Shown here: piece after piece, positions 54,870 through 64,000 of the stretch | How the letters are laid out: each line of letters begins with the position of its first letter | Position numbering within the stretch: position 1 is the stretch's first letter | DNA from: Triticum aestivum | Lineage: Eukaryota; Streptophyta; Magnoliopsida; Poales; Poaceae | Direction of reading: 5' to 3' | DNA: 64,000 nt | Assembly: GCF_018294505.1 (NCBI RefSeq) | Contig: NC_057809.1 | Coordinates: forward strand, 503,686,506-503,750,505 | Position numbers and translations under genes: made by a program | Notes under the pieces: generated by a model | The model's database searches: none | The model's input: the letters and a program-made list of their open reading frames with translations, nothing else | Told to the model about the DNA's origin: nothing

Positions 54870-55640
54870 TTTCTGAGAACTCGAACTTGCGAGAGATTAA
54901 TTCTTTGGACCGGAACTTTGAACCGGATTTGAGAGCTTAAAAGCTTTGTAAGAGACAAATTTACCTTGAGTCGGATGTTTGAACCGAATTTGAGAGCTTC
55001 AAAACTTTGCGGGAGAGAGATGTCTCTTGAACCAGATCTTGAACCGACAATTTTTTGACGGCCTTTAAATTTTCATCAGTATGGTAGTGTCCTCCGGAAC
55101 CGGGTTATCATTCCTTCCAATGACCCGGAGTTCCCGAGTCATGTCATTGTACCCCCGAGTCTTAAGACAACTCGAGGAGTTGTCTTGAGATTCTCCACAT
55201 TTGACCGTGATATAAACCGGCACGAGTCATTCAACGTCTCAGTAACATAACTTGTCCCGCACTAGAGAACTTGCAAGCCAGAGTAATTGCTCTTTCAAAG
55301 AAAGCAATATATAATATAAAATATATTGGATGAATTTCACCTGATGCGTCAGGTTAGTAATTATCACCGCGGAGTTGATGATCACCATGGTAAAGCTGAA
55401 ATCAATCATGGCCGAGCCGACCGCGGGAGCAGACAAATGAGTCGGCCGCGGTGTTGTAAGCCGGTGTGGACGAGCAAGTTGTCCTCTTCGTTGTGAGCCG
55501 GCGTGGTCATAAGAGACGGCCACAACATTGTAAGCCAGTGCGGTCGCGAGAGACGGCCACGGTGTTGTAAGCCGGCGCGGTCACGAAAGACGGCCACGGC
55601 GTTATAAGACGGTGCGGGAGTCCGTTGAGTAACGACGACC
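54870..55640. repeat. TE6 short tandem repeats
   Basis: Two blocks. In 54870-55050, units of roughly 60-65 bp with TTTGAACCGGATTTGAGAGC variants. In 55455-55620, units of about 38 bp with GAGACGGCCAC and TTGTAAGCCGG (starting near 55511, 55549, 55587). Both blocks are non-coding. Confidence 0.7.
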
Positions 55641-57851
55641 ACATGTGCCAAAAGATATTAGCGTGCCTCCATCTCCGCGGTATAATATCACTTTTTGTCA
55701 TAAATAATTGCCCTGCATAAACAATATTGCAGACCAAGGCAAAGACAAACTTGTTCTTTGACAAAAAACAACATGTGCTAATAAAACAAACTTGGATGGA
55801 TATCACCTGATTTGTTTGGATGACAGATGATCTGTTTTATCACGACAAAGGCCGCTCAACGTGACCCTGGCGGCTCAACACAGCAGGGACGACTCGCATA
55901 CGTCCATTGGACAGCTTGTGTGAACAGACGTGGCTCTGATTTATTGATATATATATATATATATATTATATCAGAGTCAACCGCGACATTTAGAAGATGG
56001 AGCAGGCGCGTGAGTCAACCGTGGCATTGTAAGCCGTGCGGACAGACAAGTCGGCCGTGGATGCGGACAGTTGAGTCGGCGTGGGTACGGTTGAATGAAC
56101 CGACTGCAGGCGCGGTCCCGATGAGTTGATGTAGACTAGGCCGCAAGGGCGGCGATTTATGCACGTCCATTCCCCGGGCAGTATGTCACAGACAAACGCT
56201 GGTACGGAATGTTGCCAGCTCGCGCCCCATACCCACAGTATAAACATGATTGTCCTGCGTACAAAAAATACAGCAAGCCGGTGTAGTTGTTTGTCGAAAG
56301 AAATCAACATATACTTAACCAATATATATATATATATATATATATGATAAATATCACTGATTTTATTTAGGTGACAACTCTGTACGCAGACCCTGGCACC
56401 GTCCACTTGGCCATTAAAATATTCGGCCATGATGCAAAGCCTTGTTAATTCCTTGGAATAGCACTTGCTGCACTCTCCCCCGTTTCAGTTTTAGTATAAA
56501 ATCCACACTCTACCACTTTCCTTTCTTCAGGCCACAGCCAGCCATTTTCAGGCGAGCATGCAGGGGCACAGCCAGAGGCAAGGCATGGTGGTGGGTGACG
56601 ACCATAGGCTGATACGAGCGCACGGTGACCCGGTAGAGGCGGGCCACATCGAATACGGACAACAACTTCAGCGTTCTGAAGGTGGACGGCGACTCAAGCG
56701 AAACCACAGGGCGACTCAATGACGGTGGTTCAACACCAAGGCCAGTGACTCGGGGTGGAGTTGCGCGGGGGCGGCTCAACCGCGGTGGGTCACAGTTGTG
56801 GATGAGGTGGAAACAGCGACTCGGTGCACGCTCCGGCAGTGAGACAGAGATGGCGACCGTGGCAGGGCCTTTCTAAGGCGGCAGCTCGACAGAGGTTGGT
56901 GGAGCGAGGCTGAGGGCGGCTCCCAGGCGCGGCGTCGAATGGATGAGGTAGCAGGCCAGCTCTAAGTAAACGGCAGTAGCAAGGCGGCTTCAGCCGCGAC
57001 AAAGGCAGAGATCATGACGATTACTCGGTCATAGCAGGACAGACTGAGGTCGGGCTTGCAACGGCAGCTCAAGAGGCAGCGTGACGGCTCAGCGAAGACT
57101 AGCAGATATGGCCGCCGGGCGTCACACAAGCGGGCGTAAAAGTCTAGAACGTGGCTGGCTCCGTTTCCGGATCGTGGCTTCCCCTGGCGCAGTCCGACTT
57201 GATCCCAGTAGTTTTCCATGTTATCCACAGCCACCGTATAATAATCTTGCCCTTGTTGGACCATCAACAATAATTTTCCTACAAGCATGAAAACCTTGAT
57301 TTGCTCCGCGCCTTCAAGTAGTACTAGTTTATTATAATGAGAGGAATAGATTCCAACGCAGCCATACGTCCACTTGATTTCTATAATCTTTGAATTGGAT
57401 TTGGACACGGATGACGAAGCCGTAAAAAGTTGTCGGTCTCAGAACTTGGCGATCTGTACCTCCTATCGATTGATCTTTATGATCTCCTCAATCAGGTTTC
57501 TAGCAGTAACTTTGAACAGGTGCTTTTACGGATCCACCTCGGGACAATTCTGAACCGGTCTCAGACATAGCTTTTAGCTGACCACCGTAGTGCCCGTTGG
57601 ATTTTCCTATTGATCTCGGCGACTTGTGTTTCTGTTGGTTTTGGCGACTTGTAGCGGCGCACCGATGCTGCCCTAACTTTTTTGAACTTAAATTTCACAG
57701 ATCATAAATCTAGATCATTAAACACAAAACTGACGCGGATCCTTACAAATGGGTGTTTCTTCATCCGAAAAATTATGAACTTCTCGATCCCTGGAAAGAT
57801 CCCTCCAAGAACTCAACACCACCGTGCGTAGGCCCCATGGTGGGCGTCAAC
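55641..57851 (-). other. TE6 interior without recognisable genes
   Basis: GC-rich CGGCTCA/GACTCGG words dominate 56640-57100. Open frames up to about 148 codons exist (for example 56962-57408 minus) but have no motif, no homologue I recognise and no promoter logic. A C/T-rich stretch (56467-56530) precedes a segment with gene-leader character. I see nothing to call as a gene. Confidence 0.6.
55947..56345. repeat. AT microsatellites in TE6
   Basis: Two AT runs, 55947-55966 and 56322-56345, each beside similar flanks (ATCAACAT, ATATCACTGATTT or ATATCACCTGATTT), which suggests that the surrounding 400-bp segment is itself a diverged repeat. Confidence 0.75.
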
Positions 57852-58514
57852 TGTCGTGGAATTGTCATGGCAGATGTCCTAGTGTGAGGACTTAGTCATG
57901 AGGCCAACGCATCTTTGTAGTAGCTTGAGAGGGGTTGAGCGGAATCAAGAGACGCAACACAAGACAAGGATTTAGACAGCTTCGGGCCCCGGGAAACATC
58001 ATCCGGTAATAGCCCTACATGCTGTTTGTGCCTAGATCTCACTATGCCCATGAGAGAGCCACCGCATAAGCCGGCTCCCCCTTTGTGTCTAGCCTTAGAG
58101 ATTGTTTCTTGTTGCCCTGTCCCCCTTTGGGGAGCCCTGCCCCTCCTTATATATGTTGAAGGGGCGGCTTACATGTAGAGTCCTAGTAGGATTAGAACTA
58201 ACTTATTCTATATTACAAGTCGGATACAAGTACGGGTCTTGCTTCCTTGTAAAGGAAATACTCCTCATGCCTTCCGTCTTTAGCCGTCCCACCACAGTAT
58301 AAGCCGGCATGCTGGGCTTTGGGCCTTGTCGTCCGTCTGATCTGCCTGCCGGGTCTCCAGTGAGTCACAATGTCCAGGCGGGTTACATGTAAACCGCCAT
58401 GTCCGGGCGGATCGCCAGTAAGTCGCCTAGCTCCAGCCGGGTCTTTGGTGAGTCGCCAAGTCCCAGACGGGTCATACTTCCGGCCGGGTCATACCGAGGG
58501 GTATATCCCCGACA
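57852..58514 (-). repeat. TE6 5' LTR (663 bp)
   Basis: Plus strand TGTCGTGGAATTG to ATCCCCGACA. On minus, ACATATATAAGG near 58155-58144 serves as TATA box. Contains repeated GCCGGGTC/GGCGGGT words near 58350-58490. Confidence 0.82.
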
Positions 58515-59117
58515 TCTATAGTCACCTATTATGTGTTATAACCCGTTAACCCTGAAGTGACAATAATCGGGATACTTACCGGTGATGACCGTAGTTTGAG
58601 GAGTTCATATATTCACTAAGCGTTAATGCTTTGGTCTGGTACTCTACTAAAAGGAGGCCTTAATATCCCTTAGTTTCCAATAGGACTCCGCTGCCACGGG
58701 AGGGTAGGACAAAAGATGTCATGCAAGTTCTTTTCCATAAGCACATATGACTATATTCGGAATACATGCCTACATTACATTGATGAACTGGAGCTAGTTC
58801 TGTGTCACCCTATGTTATAACTGTTGCATGAGGAATCGCATCCGACATAATTATCCATCACCGATCCATTGCCTATGAGCTTTTCATACATTGATCTTTG
58901 CCTAGTTACTTTTCCGTTGCCACTGTTACAATCACTACAAAAATGTTATTGTTACTTTGCTACTGTTATCGCTACTATCATATTACTTTGCTACTAAATA
59001 CTTTGCTGCAGTTATTAAGTCTTTTAGGTGCGGTTGAATTGACAACTCAACTGTTAATACTTGAGAATATTCTTTGGCTCCCCTTGTGTCGAATCAATAA
59101 AATTGGGTTGAATACTC
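58515..59117 (+). repeat. TE7: fragment of an Athila-like Gypsy LTR
   Basis: Bounded by TE6 and TE8. Contains GGGAGGGTAGGACAAAAGATG, ACATTGATGAACTGGAGC and CCTTGTGTCGAATCAATAAA, strings I associate from memory with Triticeae Athila-type LTRs (Sabrina-like). No ORF. Its start and end are outside the fragment. Confidence 0.55.
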
Positions 59118-60864
59118 TATTGGGGAACGTAGTAATTTCAAAAAAAATCCTACGCACACGCAAGATCATGGTGATGCATAGCAACAAGGGGCGAGAGTAT
59201 CGTCCACGTACCCTCGTAGACCGTAAGCGGAAGCGTTATGACAACGCGGTTGATGTAGTCGTACGTCTTCACGATCGACCGATCTAGCACCGAAGGTACG
59301 GCACCTCCGCGATCTGCACACGTTCAGCTCGGTGATGTCCCACGAACTCACGATCTAGTAGAGCTTCGAGGAGAGTTTCGTCAGCACAACGGCGTGATGA
59401 TGGTGATGATGATGCTATCGGAATAGGGCTTTGCCTAAGCACCACTACAATATAACCGAGGTGGATTATGGTGGGGGGGGCACCGCACACGGCTAAAAGA
59501 TCAATGATCAACTTGTGTGTCCATGGGGTGCCCCCTCCCCCGTATATAAAGGAGTGGAGGAGGGGGAGGGCCGGCCCTCTCTATGGCGCGCCTTGGGGGA
59601 GTCCTACTCCCTCCGGGAGTAGGATTCCCCCTTTCCTAGTAGAAGTAGGAGCCCTTCCAAGTAGGAGTAGGAGAGGAAGGAAGGAGGAGAGAGGGAGGAA
59701 GGAAAGGGGGGTCGGCCCCCCTCCTAAATCGGATTGGGCTTGGGGGGAGCGCCTCCCTCTTTTCCCTTCCCTCTCCTCTATTCCACTAAGGCCCAATAAG
59801 GCCCATATACTCCCCGGGGGGTCCGGTAACCTCCCGGTGCTCCGGAAAAATGCCCGAACCACTCGGAACCATTCCGATGTCCAAATATAGGCTTCCAATA
59901 TATCGATCTTTATGTCTCGGTCATTTTGAGACTCCTCGTCATGTCTGTGATCAAATCCGGGACTCCGAACTACCTTCGGTACATCAAAACACATAAACTC
60001 GTAATACCGATCGTCACCGAACGTTAAGCGTGCGGGCCCTACGGGTTTGAGAACTATGTAGACATGACCGAGACTCATCTCCGGTCAATAACCAATAGAG
60101 GAACCTGGATGCTCATATTGGTTCCTACATATTCTATGAAGATCTTTATCGGTCAAACCGCATAACGGTATACGTTGTTCCCTTTGTCATCGATATGTTA
60201 CTTGCCCGAGATTCGATCGTCAGTATCTCAATACCTAGTTCAATCTCGTTACCGCAAGTCTCTTTACTCGTTCCGTAATACATCATCCCGCAACTAACTC
60301 ATTAGTTGCATTGCTTGCAAGGCTTATAGTGATGTGCATTACCGAGAGGGCCCAGAGATACCTCTTCGACAATCGGAGTGACAAAGCCTAATCTTGATCT
60401 ATGCCAACTCAACAAGTACCATCGGAGACACCTGTAGAGCACCTTTATAATCACCTAGTTACGTTGTGACGTTTGGTAGCACACAAAGTGTTCCTCCGGT
60501 ATTCGGGAGTTGCATAATCTCATAGTCATAGGAACATGTATAAGTCATGAAGAAAGCAATAGCAACAAACTAAACGATCAACGTGCTAAGCTAACAGATG
60601 GGTCAAGTCGATCACATCATTCTCTAATGATGTGATCCCGTTAATCAAATGACAACTCATGTCTATGGTTACAAAACATAACCATCATTGATTTAACAAG
60701 CTAGTCAAGTAGAGGCAAACTAGTGACACTCTGTTTGTCTATGTATTCACACATGTGCTAAGTTTCCGGTTAATACAATTCTAGCATGAATAATAAACAT
60801 TTATCATGATATAAGGAAATATAAATAACAACTTTGTTATTGCCTCTAGGGCATATTTCCTTCA
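59118..60864 (-). repeat. TE8 3' LTR (1747 bp)
   Basis: Length and sequence fit the Angela/BARE group. On minus, TTTATATACGGGGG (about 59550-59537) is the TATA region. Polypurine tract GTGCAAGTGGGAGAC (minus, 60879-60865) lies directly before the LTR start. The LTR end is TA instead of CA-complement TG on plus, a point mutation. Confidence 0.9.
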
Positions 60865-62235
60865 GTCTCCCACTTGCACTAGAGTCAATAATCTAGTTCA
60901 CATCATCATGTGATTTAACACTAATAGTTCACATCTTTATGTGATTAGTTCACATCTCCATGTGACTAACACCCAAAGGGTTTACTAGAGTCAATAATCT
61001 AGTTCGCATCGCTATGTGATTAACACCCAAAGAGTGATCATGTTTTGCTTGTGAGAGAAATTTAGTCAACGGGTCTGCCACATTCAGAGTTGTATATATT
61101 TTGCAAATTTTCTATGTCTACAATGCTTTGCACGGAGCTACTCTAGCTAATTTCTCCCACTTTCAATATGTATCTAGATCGAGACTTAGAGTCATCCAGA
61201 TCGGTGTCAAAGCTTGCATCGACGTATCTCTTTGTCACCTCCATAACCGAGAAACGTTTCTTTATTCCACTAAGGATAATTTTTTACCGCTGTCCAGTGA
61301 TTCACTCCTGGATCACTATTGTACCCTCTTGCCAAACTTATGGTGAGGTACACAATAGGTCTGGTACACATCATAGCATACTTTGTAGAACCTATGGCTG
61401 ATGCATAGGGAATGACTTTTCATTCTCTTTCTATTTTCTGTCATGGTCGGGTTTTGAGTCTTTACTCAACTTCAGACCTTGCAACACAGGCAAGAACTCC
61501 TTCTTTGACTGTTCCATTTTGAACTACTTCAAAATCTTTTCAAGGTATGTACTCATTGAAAAAACTTATCAAGCGTCTTGATCTATCTCTATAGATCTTG
61601 ATGCTCAATGTGTAAGCAGCTTCATCGAGATCTTTCTTTGAAAAACTCCTTTAAAACACTCCTTTATGCTTTTTAGAAAATTTTACATTATTTTCGATCA
61701 ACAATATGTCATTCACATATACTTATCAGAAATGTTGTAGTGCTCCCACTCACTTTCTTGTAAATACAGGCTTCACCGCAAGTCTGTATAAAACCATATG
61801 CTTTGATCACTTTATCAAAGCGTATATTCCAACTCCGAGATGCTTGCGCCAGTTCATAGATGGATCGCTGGAGCTTGCTCATTTTATCAGCACCTTTAGG
61901 ATCGACAAAACCTTCTGGTTGCATCATATACAACTCTTCTTTAAGAAATTCATTAAGGAATGCAGTTTTGACATCCATTTGCCAGATTTCATAAAATGCG
62001 GCAACCGCTAACATGATTCGGACAGACTTTTAAGCATCGATACAAGTGAGAAAATCTCATCGTAATCAACACCTTGAACTTGTCGAAAACCTTTTGCGAC
62101 AATTCGAGCTTTCTAGATAGTAACACTACTATCAACGCCCGTCTTCCTCTTGAAGATCCATTTATTCTCAATGACTCACCGATCATTGGGAAAGTCAACC
62201 AAAGTCCATACTTTGTTCTCATACATGGATCCCAT
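60865..62235 (-). pseudogene. pol: TE8 RT and RNase H remnants
   Basis: In changing minus frames: VWTLVDFP and NKWIFKRKT (about 62220-62140), KARIVAKGFRQVQGVDYDE (about 62115-62060), then an open piece at 62014-61709 with WQMDVKTAFLNEFLKEELYM and QPEGFVDPKG (RT). The end of RNase H (ADPLTKFLSQ) is near 61085-61040. The YVDD catalytic box is not intact in any frame I can follow. Multiple stops and frameshifts. Confidence 0.82.
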
Positions 62236-62379
62236 CTCAGATTTCATGGCCTCAAGCCATTTCGCGGAATCTGGGCTCATCATCGCCTCCTCATAGTTCG
62301 TAGGTTCGTCATGGTTTAGTAACATGACTTCCAGGAAGGATTACCGTACCACTCTGGTGCGGACCATACTCTGGTTGTC

Positions 62380-63602
62380 CTACGAGGTTTGGTAGTAACT
62401 TTTATGATCATCATCATTAGCTTCCTCACTAATTGGTGTAGAAATCACTAGAACTGATTTTTGTGATGAACTACTTTGTAATTTGGGCGAAGGTACAATT
62501 ACCTCATCAAGTTCTACATTCCTCCCACTCACTTCTTTCGAGAGAAACTCCTTCTCTAGAAAGGATCCACTTTTAGCAACAAAGATCTTGCCTTCGGATC
62601 TGTGATAGAAGGTGTACCCAACAGTTTTCTTTGGGTATTCTATGAAGACACATTTTTCTGATTTGGGTTCGAGCTCATCAGGTTGAAACTTTTTCACATA
62701 AGCATCGCAACCCCAAACTTTAAGAAACGACAACTTAGGTTTCTAGCCAAACCACAGTTCATATGGTGTCGTCTCAACGGATTTAGATGGTGCCCTATTT
62801 AACGTGAATGCAACTATCTCTAATGCATAACCCCAACATGATAGTGATAAATCGGTAAGAGACATCATAGATCGCACCATATCTAAAGTACGGTTATGAC
62901 CTTCAGACACACCATTACGCTGTGGTGTTCCAGGTGTCGTGAGTTGCGAAACTATTCTGCATTGTTTGAAATGAAGACCAAACTCGTAACTCAAATATTC
63001 TCCTCCGTGATCAGATCACAAAAACTTTATTTTCTTGTTATGATGATTTTCCACTTCACTCTGAAATTCTTTGAACTTTTCAAATGTTTCAGACTTATAT
63101 GTTTCATCAAGTAGATATACCCATATTAGTTCAAATCATCTATGAAGGTCAGAAAATAACGATACCCGCCGCGAGCCTCAACACTTATCAGATCACATAC
63201 ATCAGTATGTATTATTTCCAATAAGTCAGTTGCTTGCTCCATTGTTTTGGAGAACGGAGTCTTAGTCATCTTGCCCATGAGGCATGGTTCGCAAGCATCA
63301 AGTGATTCCAAAAGTCCATCAGCATGGAGTTTCTTCACGTGCTTTACACCAATATGACCTAAACGGCAGTGCCACAAAAAGGTTGCACTATCATTATTAC
63401 CTTTGCATCTTTTGGCTTCAATATTATGAATATGTGTATCACTACGATCGAGATTCAATAAACCATTCACCTTGGGTGTATGACCACAGAAGGTTTTATT
63501 CATGTAAATAGAATAACAATTATTCTTTGACTTAAATGAATAACCGTATTGCAATAAACATGATCCAATCATATTATGCTCAATGCAAACACCAAATAAC
63601 AT
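62380..63602 (-). pseudogene. pol: TE8 integrase region remnants
   Basis: 63602-63126 (minus) has the gag-pre-integrase finger (LWHCRLGHIGVKHVKKL with CEPCLMGKMT) and the first integrase block (IHTDVCDL). 62994-62743 has NGVSEGHNRTL (the E region, with E-G-H in place of the usual E-R-R/K-N) and LSCWGYALE. 62733-62380 has VWGCDAYVKK and FIEYPKKTVGY (C-terminal part). Stops separate the three. Confidence 0.85.
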
Positions 63603-63764
63603 TTATTTTAGGTTCAACACTCCCGAAGGTAAAGGGAGTGTGCGATGGTGATCTTATCAACCTTGGAATCATTTCCAACACACATCGTCACCTCGTCCTC
63701 AACTAGTCTTTGTTTATTTTGCAACTCTCATTTCGAGTTACTACTATTAGCAACTGAACTAGTA

Positions 63765-63956
63765 TCAAATACCGAGGGGTTTGCTATAAACACTAGTAAA
63801 GTACACATCAATAACATGTATATCAAATATACCTTTGTTCACTTTGCCATCCTTCTTATCCGCCAAGTATCTAGGGCAGTTCCACTTCCAGTGACCATTT
63901 CCTTTGCAGTAGAAGCGCTTAGTCTCAGGTTTAGGTCCAGACTTGGGCTTCTTCAC
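63765..63956 (-). pseudogene. gag: TE8 Gag zinc-knuckle remnant
   Basis: Minus-strand RFYCKGNGHWKWNCPRYL. The usual CX2CX4HX4C knuckle has lost its first Cys (Arg at that position). Lys-rich on both sides, as in BARE-type gag. It ends at TAG 63765-63767; the remainder of gag is at and beyond the right edge. Confidence 0.8.
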
Positions 63957-64000
63957 TTGAGCAGCAACTTGCTTGTCCTTCTTCTTGAAGTTCCCCTTCT

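Larger units (their letters stand above)
54226..58514 (-). mobile_element. TE6: non-coding LTR element (LARD-like), 5' end with LTR
   Basis: The LTR at 57852-58514 reads on minus from TGTCGGGGATA to CCACGACA, followed inward by TTGACGCCCACCATGGGG, a primer-site-like string. The 3.6-kb interior has no ORF with recognisable motifs on either strand and several tandem repeats. The rest lies beyond the TE2 insertion, left of the window. Superfamily is uncertain; Gypsy is likely from the LTR style. Possible TSD TCTAT (58515-58519). Confidence 0.65.
59118..64000 (-). mobile_element. TE8: Angela/BARE/WIS-type Copia element (5' part outside window)
   Basis: 3' LTR (59118-60864), polypurine tract, then on minus RNase H, RT, integrase and gag pieces in reverse order to the right edge. 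The LTR starts TGAAGGAAATATGCCC on minus and ends GTTCCCCAATA (normally ..CAACA), a diagnostic pair for this family. Predicted TSD TACTC (59113-59117). Coding parts are broken many times, so this is an old insertion. Confidence 0.88.

Noticed and set aside
56962..57408. A 148-codon minus-strand frame in TE6
   Set aside because: No recognisable motif or composition, no promoter or conserved neighbour; other frames of similar size overlap it.
59468..60078. Overlapping frames of 140-165 codons in the TE8 LTR
   Set aside because: The whole stretch is a recognisable Angela/BARE LTR; LTRs of this family commonly contain chance open frames.

Overview
The window is repeat-rich plant DNA, almost certainly from a Triticeae cereal (wheat, Aegilops or barley type). 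I see no host gene, tRNA, rRNA or CRISPR. It is a stack of LTR retrotransposons inserted into each other. The organism call rests on recognising a BARE/WIS/Angela-type Copia LTR and polyprotein at the right end, Athila-type Gypsy LTRs beginning TGATACGTCTCC, a Maximus/Sirevirus-type Copia element of about 14.5 kb, and a Tekay-type chromovirus. Family names are from memory; element boundaries come from TG..CA termini, target-site duplications (TSDs), primer binding sites and polypurine tracts seen in the sequence.

Layout. TE1 (1-7014, minus, continuing off the left edge) is a Copia element with an intact gag, an intact extra 3' ORF and no pol. It sits in the gag of TE2. TE2 (Copia, plus) holds gag remnant and pol (7015-9670 and 20937-21873), an extra 3' ORF (from 22519) and a 3' LTR (52820-54225). 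TE3 (Gypsy chromovirus, minus, 9671-20936) splits TE2 pol within reverse transcriptase. TE4 (Athila-like, non-autonomous, plus) splits the TE2 3' ORF at AAGGC. TE5 (Copia, complete, 26686-41207, TSD TTTAG) sits in TE4. TE2 itself lies in TE6 (54226-58514, minus, non-coding, large-retrotransposon-derivative type), which lies in TE7 (58515-59117, an Athila-like LTR fragment). TE8 (Angela/BARE type, minus, 59118 to the right edge) also interrupts TE7.

On top of the nesting, the stretch 22304-43494 (about 21.2 kb: TE2 3' ORF leader, TE4 with TE5 inside) is tandemly duplicated. Its second copy starts at 43495 and was cut short by a deletion at 51058 that joins TE5 gag to the TE4 3' LTR. By eye the two copies differ at about 1.4% of sites and the TE5 LTR pair at about 2.0%, so TE5 inserted before the duplication.

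The most interesting biology is in the three Sirevirus-like Copia elements (TE1, TE2, TE5). Each has a second transcription unit downstream of gag/pol: its own TATA box, a cereal-gene-like GC-rich 5' leader, a candidate intron and a large ORF sharing a 'putative plant transposon protein' core. In TE1 and TE2 this internal promoter repeats the LTR promoter design: an array of short palindromes with the core CGGT-N3-ACCG directly upstream of a TATA box. One duplication breakpoint falls at the edge of such a palindrome.
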